A stretch of DNA of 37,320 nt from Chloroflexota bacterium (GTDB lineage Bacteria > Chloroflexota > Dehalococcoidia > Lucifugimonadales > VXLM01): assembly GCA_026713145.1 (NCBI GenBank), contig JAPOPA010000348.1, forward strand, positions 1 to 37,320. The letters run 5' to 3'. The position numbers and the translations under genes are program-made. Positions 19,174 through 29,844 of this stretch are shown piece after piece (position 1 is the stretch's first letter; each line of letters opens with the position of its first letter). Below the pieces are notes generated by a model. The model was given only the letters and a program-made list of their open reading frames with translations, was not told the DNA's origin and did no database searches.

Positions 19174-20136
19174 ATGAGATATTTCACTGCTGAAGAAGCT
19201 CCGTATGGCATTCCTGATCGGTGGGAAGACGAGGCCACGAGACTGCTTAAGGTGGGCTGGAAAGGTCGTCTCGTGGCGGGTCTCTCCCAGTCCGCCTACC
19301 GTTCCTACGTCTTCCCTGTGGTCAGTCCAGCGGGAGTCTATGTCACCACCGAACGTTCCGCCAGCGATCACCCTTGGCACCAGTCGGTCACCGTTGGCAC
19401 CGACCGCTTCTACACCTACCTGCAAAGCCCGGAAGGCCCTGTCGAGCAGCCACCCCTCAACATGTACTGGGACTGGCCGTTTCAGGGCCGTGACGCAGGT
19501 CGTATCATCAGCAGCGTGGTCGACGAGCGCACCGAGCGGGCCGAGGACCATCTTGAAATTACGCAGAGGCTCCAGTGGCAAGGGCCGGAGGAGTATGGCG
19601 TCGGAAGCTATCGGCGCGTCCTCGCCGATGAGATTCGCATCATCGACGTGCGCCCAGGCGACGTTGCCAACATCATCGACGTGCGGAGCCAGGTGCGTCC
19701 GACCGACTGGGACCTCCGCATAGGCCCGTGTCGGCATGGGTACTTCACCATCCGTGTCGCGGATCATCTCCGTGTGGTCGATCGGCATGGCGACAAGGTC
19801 GGCGGAAAGCTCACCGCTTCGGGCGGCCGGGTAGGGGAGAAAGAAATTCGCTGGCAACTGGCCGATTGGGTGGACTACTCAGGCAAGGACGAGAGGGGCC
19901 GGATGGCCGGCGTCGCCATGTTCCAATTCCCGTCGGTCGGAAACGTCCCCTGGTACCTTGTCGACTACGGGTCGGTGCGAATCAATCCCCATCGCATGTC
20001 TCACCGATACATCAAGCGGGGAGAAATGCTCGACCTCGCGATTCGAGTTATCGCCCACGACGGCGACGCCGAGGAAGCGGGAATTGCGGACCTGTACGCA
20101 GCGTTCGCCGACGAATTCGGGATCCCGACGACCTAG
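19174..20136 (+). CDS. DUF6807/PmoA-like family protein
   Basis: 320 aa; SPAGVYVTTERSASDHPWHQSV and C-terminal FQFPSVGNVPWYLVDYGSVRINP. Family assigned from memory of the pattern. Confidence 0.7.
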   Translation: MRYFTAEEAPYGIPDRWEDEATRLLKVGWKGRLVAGLSQSAYRSYVFPVVSPAGVYVTTERSASDHPWHQSVTVGTDRFYTYLQSPEGPVEQPPLNMYWDWPFQGRDAGRIISSVVDERTERAEDHLEITQRLQWQGPEEYGVGSYRRVLADEIRIIDVRPGDVANIIDVRSQVRPTDWDLRIGPCRHGYFTIRVADHLRVVDRHGDKVGGKLTASGGRVGEKEIRWQLADWVDYSGKDERGRMAGVAMFQFPSVGNVPWYLVDYGSVRINPHRMSHRYIKRGEMLDLAIRVIAHDGDAEEAGIADLYAAFADEFGIPTT

Positions 20137-20150
20137 CCACGAGACCCTTC

Positions 20151-21296
20151 ATGCCCCAGGTGGAATCAGAATCCCAGTTAGTGCACCCTACCCAAAAATA
20201 TCGGGCCGGCGTCATCGGTCTCGGCTGGATGGGGATGCTGGCCGACATAGCCGTAGTCTACGAGCGGGGAACGTACACCGTCGACGACATTGAGCGTCCA
20301 ACGCCGGAGCTAGACGTTCACCGTGAGTTCCATCATCACCAGAACGTCGGCGGCGCGAATATACCCCACACGTGGGCCGAGGTCTTCCACGACAGGCCCG
20401 ACGTAGAGCTAGTCGCCGGAGCGGAGCGCGACCCTCAGCGCCTCAGCGCCTTCGGCGAGCGTTACGGAGTAGATGCTCTATACACTGACGCCGAGGAGAT
20501 GCTGCGCCGTGAGGCGCTTGACATCGTCGCCGTCGCCACCAATGTCAAGGGACGCGCCGACCTGACCTGTCTCGCCGTCGAGTCCGGGGCGAAGGCCATA
20601 GCGATAGAGAAGCCGATCGCCCACACCCTTGAAGAGGCCGATCGCATGGTCATTGCCTGCACTGTTGCGGGCGTGCCCCTCGTCGCGGGCGCAACTCCTG
20701 CGAATCATCCCTCCTATGCTCGCGCCAACGAACTCATTTCCGGCGGAGCAATCGGTGAGGTCGTCTCCATTGAGGCGGAGGCTCCGGCATCCCAGAAACC
20801 GCACTGGATGTATTTCGTCGACGAAATGCCTTTGTGGGTCGTGGGCGTAGGCGACGGCGAGCGGCGAGATAGCGGCAGCGACGAGTTTCTCGGACAGGGG
20901 CTGGCACAGACACGCGGCGAATCCGTCGTGCATTTCAGAAAGGGCGCCGGCCTCGTTCGTGTTTCCGGCACATCCGGCGAGATACTGCTGGACAGCAATC
21001 CCGGCTCCCAGTGGAGACTGTGGCAGGACGTGGACGTAGGGGCCGGTACGCGACGTGTGGAAATGCCATGGCCCTCACCCCAGTTCGAGGGCGGATACAA
21101 CGCCGTGTGCGGACTGACCGACCTGATTGACTGTCTGGAAGGCAGGCTCGTCGAGCCCAAGAACTCTGGCCGGCGCGCGGCCATCGCGCTTGAAGTTGAA
21201 ATCGCCCTGAAGATATCAGCGGCCAGCGGCGGTTCGCGGGTCGATCTTCCGTTGCGAGACAGGTCCCGCGGCCTTAACTACGACTGGTTCCGCTAG
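20151..21296 (+). CDS. Gfo/Idh/MocA family oxidoreductase
   Basis: In-frame ATG at 20151 inside the longer track ORF; YRAGVIGLGWMG Rossmann motif, AIEKPIAHTLEEADRMV (EKP). Confidence 0.9.
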   Translation: MPQVESESQLVHPTQKYRAGVIGLGWMGMLADIAVVYERGTYTVDDIERPTPELDVHREFHHHQNVGGANIPHTWAEVFHDRPDVELVAGAERDPQRLSAFGERYGVDALYTDAEEMLRREALDIVAVATNVKGRADLTCLAVESGAKAIAIEKPIAHTLEEADRMVIACTVAGVPLVAGATPANHPSYARANELISGGAIGEVVSIEAEAPASQKPHWMYFVDEMPLWVVGVGDGERRDSGSDEFLGQGLAQTRGESVVHFRKGAGLVRVSGTSGEILLDSNPGSQWRLWQDVDVGAGTRRVEMPWPSPQFEGGYNAVCGLTDLIDCLEGRLVEPKNSGRRAAIALEVEIALKISAASGGSRVDLPLRDRSRGLNYDWFR

Positions 21297-21410
21297 ATAA
21301 GTTCCACGAGCGGGCGCTACCCTTTTGGAATGCAGTTACGTTCATGGTGTTGAGAGGGTAAGGTACAATCAGCTTTGCCCAGAATACCCAAATCCCGTCG
21401 GACCGCACCA

Positions 21411-21992
21411 ATGCAGAAAGCGTACAGCGTCAAAGCGACAATTGCCTCCGTAGCCGTACTTATCGCCCTGATGTGGGTAGTCGGTATGGTCAACGCTTTG
21501 CTCGACTACCGGCTAAGCGAGTACGGTGTCGTCCCGCGCACGGCAGAGGGGCTGATCGGAATCCCCCTGATGCCGTTTCTTCATGGCAGCTTCGATCACC
21601 TCGTTGTGAATACGCTGCCGGCAGTGGTGCTGGGCGGATTCGTGGCTATACAAGGCAGCAGGAAATTCCTGACGGCGACGGTGTTCATAACGCTGGTTGG
21701 CGGCGGCGCATTGTGGGTGGTCGGGAGGACCGCCGTCCACGTCGGCGCGAGCGGGCTGATATTCGGGTACTTCGGGTACCTTATTGCGAGGGCCTGGTAC
21801 ACCCGCAGCCTCGCATCGGTGCTCATTGCCGTTGTGGTAGCCGTCGTGTACGGCGGTATTCTTCTCGGGGTCCTGCCGTTCTTCCAGGAAGGGGTCTCTT
21901 GGGAGGGACACCTCACCGGCCTCATCGCGGGAGGGCTCGCCGCGCGATTGATGTGGAAGGAAGACGGGCCGGAAGAGTCCGATCAGGACTAG
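21411..21992 (+). CDS. Rhomboid family intramembrane serine protease
   Basis: HGSFDHLVVNTLPAVVLGG, catalytic GASGLIFGYFGYL, catalytic His in WEGHLTGLIAG; multiple hydrophobic helices. ATG 21411 preferred over TTG 21375. Confidence 0.9.
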   Translation: MQKAYSVKATIASVAVLIALMWVVGMVNALLDYRLSEYGVVPRTAEGLIGIPLMPFLHGSFDHLVVNTLPAVVLGGFVAIQGSRKFLTATVFITLVGGGALWVVGRTAVHVGASGLIFGYFGYLIARAWYTRSLASVLIAVVVAVVYGGILLGVLPFFQEGVSWEGHLTGLIAGGLAARLMWKEDGPEESDQD

Positions 21993-22023
21993 TCCGAGCG
22001 GGCCTCGGGCGCGCCGGATTTCG

Positions 22024-22053
22024 TTGACACTCTGATTTTTCCTATGTTAGACT
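22024..22053 (+). promoter_or_regulatory. Sigma70-like promoter for ATP synthase operon
   Basis: TTGACA (22024..22029), 18-nt spacer, TAGACT (22048..22053), 38 nt before atpZ/I ATG. Confidence 0.6.
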
Positions 22054-22090
22054 TCGGTCGCCTTAAGGGTACTGTTCTGAGGCTGTTACG

Positions 22091-22294
22091 ATGCGGTTGG
22101 TAGCCCGTTTAGTGGGTGTCGGCTGGTACGTCGCAATTTGCATCGTAGGCGGGGTGTGGGGTGGCGTCTGGCTCGATGAAAAGCTGGGTACCAGTCCGCT
22201 CCTTTTGCTGATCGGCCTCATGTTGGGGATCGGAGTTGCCGGAGCAGGCGTGTACCGGATGCTCGCGGCGCTGTTCCCAACGGGCGGTGAGTAG
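22091..22294 (+). CDS. AtpZ/AtpI-like F0F1 assembly protein
   Basis: 67 aa, two hydrophobic helices, GxWLDEKLGTSPLLLLIGLMLGI; first gene of the operon. Confidence 0.8.
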   Translation: MRLVARLVGVGWYVAICIVGGVWGGVWLDEKLGTSPLLLLIGLMLGIGVAGAGVYRMLAALFPTGGE

Positions 22295-22315
22295 TCGGAG
22301 GAGAATAACTAGAGC

Positions 22316-23380
22316 GTGACCAGAGCGATTCTGCTAGTCGTAGTTATTGCGCTCTTCATATCCATTGCCGGAGGCGCCGTCGGAAACGCATTTGGCCTCG
22401 GCTTCCTCGGCGCTCCCATGGCGCACATCCAGCTCCCTGCCGAGCCCGTTATTCCCGAGCCCCTGGCGAAGACAGATACCGCCTTCATTCGGGACATCAC
22501 CATAACGAACACAATGGTCGCCTCTTGGGCGGCCATTATTTTGCTCGTCGTCGTTTCGGTCATCGTTTCGCGCAAGGCCTCAACGGTCCCCGGCCGGCTG
22601 CAGGGGATGATCGAGATGGTCTTCGAGTTCTTCCTCGGTATTGGCGAGAGCATCGCAGGAGAACACGCCCGCCGATTCTTCCCCCTGGTGATGACCATCT
22701 TCCTGTTTATCATCGTCAACAACTGGATCGGCATCCTTCCCGGTTTCGGCACAATCGGATGGGTCGAGTCACCGAAGAAGGTGTTATACCACGCAGAGGA
22801 GAAGGCCGAGAGAGCCGGAGAGCACGTAGACCTAGCACACGTCGATCTTCAGGTGTTCGAGGGTACGGGAGCGCTGGTGATGCTGCCTCCCGGCTCAGTC
22901 GACAACCACATCTCGGTCGAGGAGTATGAGCGAGGCGAAGGCTTTGACAAGGAGAGTCAGACGCCCGGACTGCTGATCCCGTACCTCAGGAGCGCCAACA
23001 CCGACATCAATACACCGCTGGCCCTCGCCCTCATAGCGATGGTCGCGATCCACTGGTGGGGCCTGAGCACGCTGGGGATATTCGGTCACGTCGGCAAGTT
23101 CATCAACTTAAAGCAGGGACCGATCATGTTGATCGTCGGTCTCCTGGAGATCATCGGCGAGCTTGCGCGGATCGTCAGCTTCACCTTCAGGCTATTCGGC
23201 AACATCTTTGCGGGCGAAATGCTGCTCATAATCATGGCGTTCCTCCTGCCCGTGATCGGACTCATACCGTTCCTCGGCCTGGAGCTGTTCGTGGGATTCA
23301 TGCAGGCCATTGTGTTCTCGGTACTGACCCTCGTGTTCGCGTCGATGGCGGTCGTCGCTCATAACGGCGAGCACCACTAA
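22316..23380 (+). CDS. atpB: F0F1 ATP synthase subunit a
   Basis: FPLVMTIFLFIIVNNWIGILPG and FTFRLFGNIFAGE with essential Arg; GTG start. Confidence 0.94.
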   Translation: MTRAILLVVVIALFISIAGGAVGNAFGLGFLGAPMAHIQLPAEPVIPEPLAKTDTAFIRDITITNTMVASWAAIILLVVVSVIVSRKASTVPGRLQGMIEMVFEFFLGIGESIAGEHARRFFPLVMTIFLFIIVNNWIGILPGFGTIGWVESPKKVLYHAEEKAERAGEHVDLAHVDLQVFEGTGALVMLPPGSVDNHISVEEYERGEGFDKESQTPGLLIPYLRSANTDINTPLALALIAMVAIHWWGLSTLGIFGHVGKFINLKQGPIMLIVGLLEIIGELARIVSFTFRLFGNIFAGEMLLIIMAFLLPVIGLIPFLGLELFVGFMQAIVFSVLTLVFASMAVVAHNGEHH

Positions 23381-23656
<276 letters not shown>

Positions 23657-23687
23657 GCACGCCCATTAGGTGAACCGACGTGAAGGT

Positions 23688-23706
23688 CCGGCCTGGGAAT
23701 GGCCGG
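23688..23706 (+). promoter_or_regulatory. atpE-atpF intercistronic hairpin
   Basis: CCGGCC-TGGGAAT-GGCCGG, 6-bp GC stem between subunit c and b genes. Confidence 0.55.
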
Positions 23707-23730
23707 TAGGCTTCGCGTCAAGGAGAGAGC

Positions 23731-24231
23731 ATGGAAGCCCTAGGATTACACCTGCCGCAGTTGATTGCGCAGATCGTTGGCTTTCTCGTCCTGCTGTTCA
23801 TCCTCAGCAAGCTACTCTACAAGCCGCTGCTCAAAGTCATAGACGAGCGTTCGGCCAAGATCAAAGAGAGCCTCGAAGCGGCTGAGAGTGCGAAAGAGCA
23901 GGCCGCCGCCAGCCAGGAGCAGATGCAGGAGGACATAAGGAAGGCGCGCGAGGAGGGCCAGCAAATGATCGCGCAGGCCCGGGATGTCGCAGCGCGGTTC
24001 CGCGACGAAGAGATGGCGAAGGCAAGAGACGAGATCGCCGCCGAGCGCGCAAAGGCCGAGGCCGATATTCAGCGTGAACGAGACTCGGCCATCGAGGACC
24101 TGCGACAGGAGTTCGCCGGACTCGCGATCAGCGCCGCCGAACGCGTGGTGGAGCGTTCGCTCAGCGAGTCGGACCATCGCGACATCATTGATAGAGTGCT
24201 CGAAGAGAGCGGGACCATAGGAAAAGGATAG
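23731..24231 (+). CDS. atpF: F0F1 ATP synthase subunit b
   Basis: 166 aa; N-terminal TM LIAQIVGFLVLLFILSKLLYKPL then charged coiled coil. Confidence 0.95.
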   Translation: MEALGLHLPQLIAQIVGFLVLLFILSKLLYKPLLKVIDERSAKIKESLEAAESAKEQAAASQEQMQEDIRKAREEGQQMIAQARDVAARFRDEEMAKARDEIAAERAKAEADIQRERDSAIEDLRQEFAGLAISAAERVVERSLSESDHRDIIDRVLEESGTIGKG

Positions 24232-24244
24232 ACCTCAGCCCGAC

Positions 24245-24309
24245 CTCCTCAAGATGTCTTCAGGATTGAGGAGATTTCGGGAGGCACGTTTGTGACTGCT
24301 GATAGTCAC
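24245..24309 (+). promoter_or_regulatory. Two tandem hairpins between atpF and atpH
   Basis: CTCCTCAA(24245..24252)/TTGAGGAG(24266..24273) and GTGACT(24292..24297)/AGTCAC(24304..24309). Confidence 0.45.
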
Positions 24310-24347
24310 GGACTGCTGTGGAACCAGACGGAGTAGACGAAGAAACT

Positions 24348-24890
24348 ATGCCACGATATCCGTCGGCAAGAAGGTACGCACAGGCCGTGTTCCAGATTGC
24401 ATTGGAACACGACAGCCTTGATGTGTGGGTCGACGACCTGCAAACGTTGGCCGATCTGCTTGACGACAAGCAGGTTGCCGCGTTTCTCGACGCGCCGCAG
24501 GTGCCGGAAGCCAGGAAGCTGCAGGCCATTCAGGAACTGCTCGGCGATTCGGTCGGCACGCTGTCGGGCAACCTGCTACGCCTTCTCGCGACAAAGAATA
24601 TGACGCTCTTGATACCCGCCGTCTTGGAGCAGTTTACCGAAATGGTCGACAAACACCGAGGCATTGAGTGGGCAGACGTCACGACCGTGGTGCCGCTGGA
24701 CGATGCCCAGCAGAAGGAAGTAGCACAACTCTTGAGTGGCATTGCCGGAAGCGAGGTCAGTCTCCGGACCTACGTCGAACCGGAGCTTATCGGCGGCATA
24801 GTCGCTCGACTGAACGACCGTGTTATCGACGGGAGCGTCCGTAGCAAGCTGAGGAACATGCACCGGCAGGTAGTGGAACAGATCGGATAG
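24348..24890 (+). CDS. atpH: F0F1 ATP synthase subunit delta
   Basis: RYAQAVFQIALEHD N-terminus, C-terminal ELIGGIVARLNDRVIDGSVRSKL; ATG 24348 preferred over GTG 24318. Confidence 0.94.
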   Translation: MPRYPSARRYAQAVFQIALEHDSLDVWVDDLQTLADLLDDKQVAAFLDAPQVPEARKLQAIQELLGDSVGTLSGNLLRLLATKNMTLLIPAVLEQFTEMVDKHRGIEWADVTTVVPLDDAQQKEVAQLLSGIAGSEVSLRTYVEPELIGGIVARLNDRVIDGSVRSKLRNMHRQVVEQIG

Positions 24891-24944
24891 AACGTAGCGT
24901 ACTGCTTGGCTGTGACGAGCAATACGCAATAGCCGGAGGGTTAT

Positions 24945-26456
24945 ATGGCAGTACGAGGACAGGACATAGCGTCCGTAATCAAGCGTCAGATCGAGGAGTT
25001 CGGTCAGGAACTCACGATGGTGGACGTTGGCACCGTCGTAGAGGTGGGAGACGGCATCGCCCGGGTCCACGGCCTCTCCGGTGTAGGAGCGAACGAGCTC
25101 CTTGAGTTTGAGGGCGGCGTCATCGGAATGGCGCTGACCCTCGAAGAGGACAGCGTGGGATCGGTCATCATGGGCGACCCGCTGGCTGTCAAAGAGGGAA
25201 GCGAGGTGCGCGGCACGGGCCGCGTCGCCGAGGTGCCCGTTGGCGAAGCCCTCCTGGGTCGAGTCGTTGACGGCATCGGCAGACCCATCGACGGCAAGGG
25301 CCCGATTCGCACGACTGAGACGAGGGCCGTCGAATTCCTTGCTCCCGACGTGGCGTCCCGTGAGCCCGTGAATGTCCCGATGCAGACCGGCGTCAAGGCA
25401 ATCGACGCAATGGTGCCGATCGGGCGTGGACAGCGCGAGCTCATCATCGGCGACCGCTCCACCGGCAAGACCGCAATCTGTACCGATACGATCATCAACC
25501 AGAAGGGCGGCGACCTCATCTGCATATACGTCGCCATCGGCCAGAAGGTCGGCAAGGTCGCGCAGCTGCAGGCAACATTGGAGCAGCACGGGGCGATGGA
25601 GTACTCCATCATCGTCGCCGCCAACGCCTCCGACCCCGCCCCGCTCCAATATCTCGCGCCGTACGCCGGCTGCGCGATGGGCGAGTACTTTATGTACAAG
25701 GGCCAGGACGCCCTCATCATGTACGACGACCTTTCGAAACATGCATGGGCCTACCGCCAGATGTCCCTCCTGCTCAGGCGACCTCCCGGACGCGAGGCCT
25801 ATCCCGGCGACGTGTTCTTCCTGCACAGCAGGCTTCTCGAACGTGCCGCCCGTGTGTCGCAAGATCTTGGCGGCGGTTCGCTTACCGCCCTACCGATCAT
25901 CGAGACGCTGGCGGGCGACGTGTCGGCATACGTTCCGACCAACGTCATCTCCATCACGGACGGCCAGATCTATCTGGAGCCGGAGCTGTTCGCGTCGGGC
26001 ATCCGCCCCGCCGTGAACGCAGGTCTCTCGGTGTCCCGCGTCGGTGGAAGCGCGCAAACGCGAGGCATGAAGGGTGTGGCCGGTAGGATGCGCATCGAGT
26101 TGGCGCAGTACCGCGAGCTTGCCACCTTCGCCCAGTTCGGAACCTCCGACCTTGACGCGGCGACCAGGAGGCAGCTCGAACGAGGCCAGCGCGCCGTCGA
26201 GGTCCTCAAGCAGGACCAGAGCGTTCCGCTTCGAATGGAGCAGCAAGTCGCCATCCTCTTTGCCCTCGTTAACGGACACCTCGACGATGTTGAGATATCC
26301 AAGGTAATCGCATTCGAGCGGGCGTTCCACGACTTCATGAGTTCGAACCACCCGGCGATTCTTGAGAGCATCGCCGATTCCAAGGACGTTACGGAGGAGA
26401 CCGGCGAGTCACTGAACAAGGCGGTCATGGAATTCAAGGAGAGCGTGCCGTATTAG
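24945..26456 (+). CDS. atpA: F0F1 ATP synthase subunit alpha
   Basis: 503 aa; [10 protein letters not shown] Walker A-like, [22 protein letters not shown]. Confidence 0.98.
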   Translation: MAVRGQDIASVIKRQIEEFGQELTMVDVGTVVEVGDGIARVHGLSGVGANELLEFEGGVIGMALTLEEDSVGSVIMGDPLAVKEGSEVRGTGRVAEVPVGEALLGRVVDGIGRPIDGKGPIRTTETRAVEFLAPDVASREPVNVPMQTGVKAIDAMVPIGRGQRELIIGDRSTGKTAICTDTIINQKGGDLICIYVAIGQKVGKVAQLQATLEQHGAMEYSIIVAANASDPAPLQYLAPYAGCAMGEYFMYKGQDALIMYDDLSKHAWAYRQMSLLLRRPPGREAYPGDVFFLHSRLLERAARVSQDLGGGSLTALPIIETLAGDVSAYVPTNVISITDGQIYLEPELFASGIRPAVNAGLSVSRVGGSAQTRGMKGVAGRMRIELAQYRELATFAQFGTSDLDAATRRQLERGQRAVEVLKQDQSVPLRMEQQVAILFALVNGHLDDVEISKVIAFERAFHDFMSSNHPAILESIADSKDVTEETGESLNKAVMEFKESVPY

Positions 26457-26462
26457 GTCGAG

Positions 26463-26753
26463 ATGCAAAAGCAGCGCCGAGTCCTGGTAGTCGGAAGAAA
26501 CACGGACGATATGGATACCGTAACCGCGACGCTTGAGGGCAACGGCTACTCCGTGACGGGAACGCTGCACGACGACATAGCCGTCGACCTCGCGGGTTCG
26601 TCCGAGTTCGACGCCATCCTGATGGCAGACATGACACAGATAGAGCGGACCGGGCTGAGAGGCCAGATCCTGAAGAAACAACCGAAGATCAAGGTGGTGC
26701 AAGCCGAAGGCCCCGAATCGGTGCTGACACTGCTCAAGCAGGCCCTGCGGTAG
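26463..26753 (+). CDS. Receiver-like (degenerate REC) small protein embedded in the atp operon
   Basis: 96 aa; RVLVVGRNTDDMDTVTATLEGNGYSVTG...FDAILMADMTQIERTGLRGQILKKQPKIKVVQAEG...LTLLKQAL: receiver-like alternation with altered active-site positions; starts 7 nt after atpA stop and ends 10 nt before atpG start. Confidence 0.75.
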   Translation: MQKQRRVLVVGRNTDDMDTVTATLEGNGYSVTGTLHDDIAVDLAGSSEFDAILMADMTQIERTGLRGQILKKQPKIKVVQAEGPESVLTLLKQALR

Positions 26754-26763
26754 GGAAGAGAAA

Positions 26764-27639
26764 TTGCCAAGCGTAAGACAGCTTAGGCGACGCATCCGAA
26801 GCGTCGAGAACACAGCCAAGATAACGAAGGCGATGTCGATGATCGCGGCTTCCAAGATGCGCCGCGCCCAGGAGATGGCCCTTCAGAGCAGGCCGTACGC
26901 CGAGGACATGCGCAATCTTCTCGCCGACCTTGCCGCCCAGCCCGCCCCGGACGACGAGGAGTACATCCATCCATTGCTCCGCCGACGCGAGATCAAGCGG
27001 GCGGAGATCGTAGTGATAACTCCGGACCGCGGACTCACGGGTGGACTCCACAGCAGGATCAACCGCGCCGTAGGCGAGTTCATCTTGGAGCGACAGAAGG
27101 AAGGCGTTGAAACCAGCATCATTGCCGTCGGGCGGAAGGGCCGCGACTTCTTGGTGAGGACGGGGCAGGAAGTCCGGGCGGTATTCAGCGACCTCGGCGA
27201 CCGTCCCGAGCTAGAGGACGTTCGCCCAATCGCCACGTTAGTAAACGACGAATATGGCGAGGAGCGCGTGGATGCCGTGTACTTGGCCTACGCCGACTTC
27301 GTGAGCACGGTCACGCAGAGGCCGGTTGTCCAGCCGCTCCTGCCCGTTGTCCCGGCAGAACTGGAGTACAAGGACATGGTCGGGTACATCTACGAGCCCG
27401 ACCCGCTCACCGTGATGGCCGCGTTGCTGCCGCGCTTCGTTGACATGCAGGTCTACCACGCGGTCTTGGAGAGCGTGGCGAGCGAGCAGTCGGCCAGAAT
27501 GGTGGCGATGAGGAACGCGACGGACAACGCCAACGACATGGTTGCCGACCTTACGTTGGCAATGAACAAGGCCCGCCAGGAGTCGATTACGTCCGAGTTG
27601 CTGGACATCGTGGGCGGCGCGGCGGCTGTCGAAGCATAG
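26764..27639 (+). CDS. atpG: F0F1 ATP synthase subunit gamma
   Basis: MPSVRQLRRRIRSVENTAKITKAMSMIAASKMRRAQ; C-terminal MVAMRNATDNANDMV; TTG start. Confidence 0.96.
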   Translation: MPSVRQLRRRIRSVENTAKITKAMSMIAASKMRRAQEMALQSRPYAEDMRNLLADLAAQPAPDDEEYIHPLLRRREIKRAEIVVITPDRGLTGGLHSRINRAVGEFILERQKEGVETSIIAVGRKGRDFLVRTGQEVRAVFSDLGDRPELEDVRPIATLVNDEYGEERVDAVYLAYADFVSTVTQRPVVQPLLPVVPAELEYKDMVGYIYEPDPLTVMAALLPRFVDMQVYHAVLESVASEQSARMVAMRNATDNANDMVADLTLAMNKARQESITSELLDIVGGAAAVEA

Positions 27640-29091
<1,452 letters not shown>

Positions 29092-29102
29092 CAAGGACAA
29101 AG

Positions 29103-29534
29103 ATGCCGCTGACACTTCAAATAGTAACCGCCGAACGAATCGTCTACTCCGAAGAGGTGGACGTGCTCGTCGCCCCCGGAGTTGTCGGAGAGCTCGGCAT
29201 TCTGCCGAGCCACGCGCCACTGCTGACCATCATGCAGCCTGGCGAGATCCGCGTCGACAAGGGGGAAGAGCAGACCTACATCGCAGTTAGCGGCGGGTTC
29301 CTCGAGGTCATTGGCAACAAGGCGACCATCCTCGCCGACACGGCGGAGCGTGCCGAGGAGATCGACGAAGCTCGTGCTGAGGAAGCCGTCAAGCGAGCAG
29401 AAGAGCGAATCGAGTCAGCTACTTCCGCACAGGACTTGGAGCGCGCCCTCGCATCCGTTAGACGCTCACAGGCCCGTCTCAAGGTCGCTCGCCGGCGCAA
29501 TCGCGCCCCACGAGCGGAGATGCCCACAGGGTAA
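29103..29534 (+). CDS. atpC: F0F1 ATP synthase subunit epsilon
   Basis: 143 aa; VTAERIVYSEEVDVLVAPGVVGELGILPSHAPLLT. Confidence 0.95.
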   Translation: MPLTLQIVTAERIVYSEEVDVLVAPGVVGELGILPSHAPLLTIMQPGEIRVDKGEEQTYIAVSGGFLEVIGNKATILADTAERAEEIDEARAEEAVKRAEERIESATSAQDLERALASVRRSQARLKVARRRNRAPRAEMPTG

Positions 29535-29685
29535 ACTCCCTACCGGACCAGGACGCGCCTGCGCGGGAACTTCCAATGGTTGAGCGCAATCCGGCGTCCT
29601 ATTGCTAATCCGCTGAGGCGCTTTGTACAGGCGCTCATCCGGTTTGGTAGTGTCTCATCCTTAGTACCGGTTGAAGCCGTAATCC

Positions 29686-29714
29686 TTGACTTATGGGCGG
29701 TTCGATGCTACGAT
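29686..29714 (+). promoter_or_regulatory. Sigma70-like extended -10 promoter upstream of citrate synthase
   Basis: TTGACT (29686..29691), 17-nt spacer, TGC-TACGAT (-10 at 29709..29714). Confidence 0.65.
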
Positions 29715-29844
29715 TCCCTGAACCTTTCCGAGCCGTTTGAGACGACTTCAGACCCTTGGGAATGGTCATTCCCAAAGATTGCTCTAAGCGGCGCGTAGGC
29801 ATCCGAACTGGTTCCCGCGCCGTGTCGTGGAGGTTCCGGCGTCA

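Noticed and set aside
24576-25862. 428-aa minus-strand ORF antisense to atpH/atpA
   Set aside because: Coding shadow; the opposite strand encodes conserved ATP synthase subunits.
29580-29798. 72-aa plus-strand ORF between atpC and citrate synthase
   Set aside because: Covers the promoter-like TTGACT-17-TACGAT and shows no protein-like motif.
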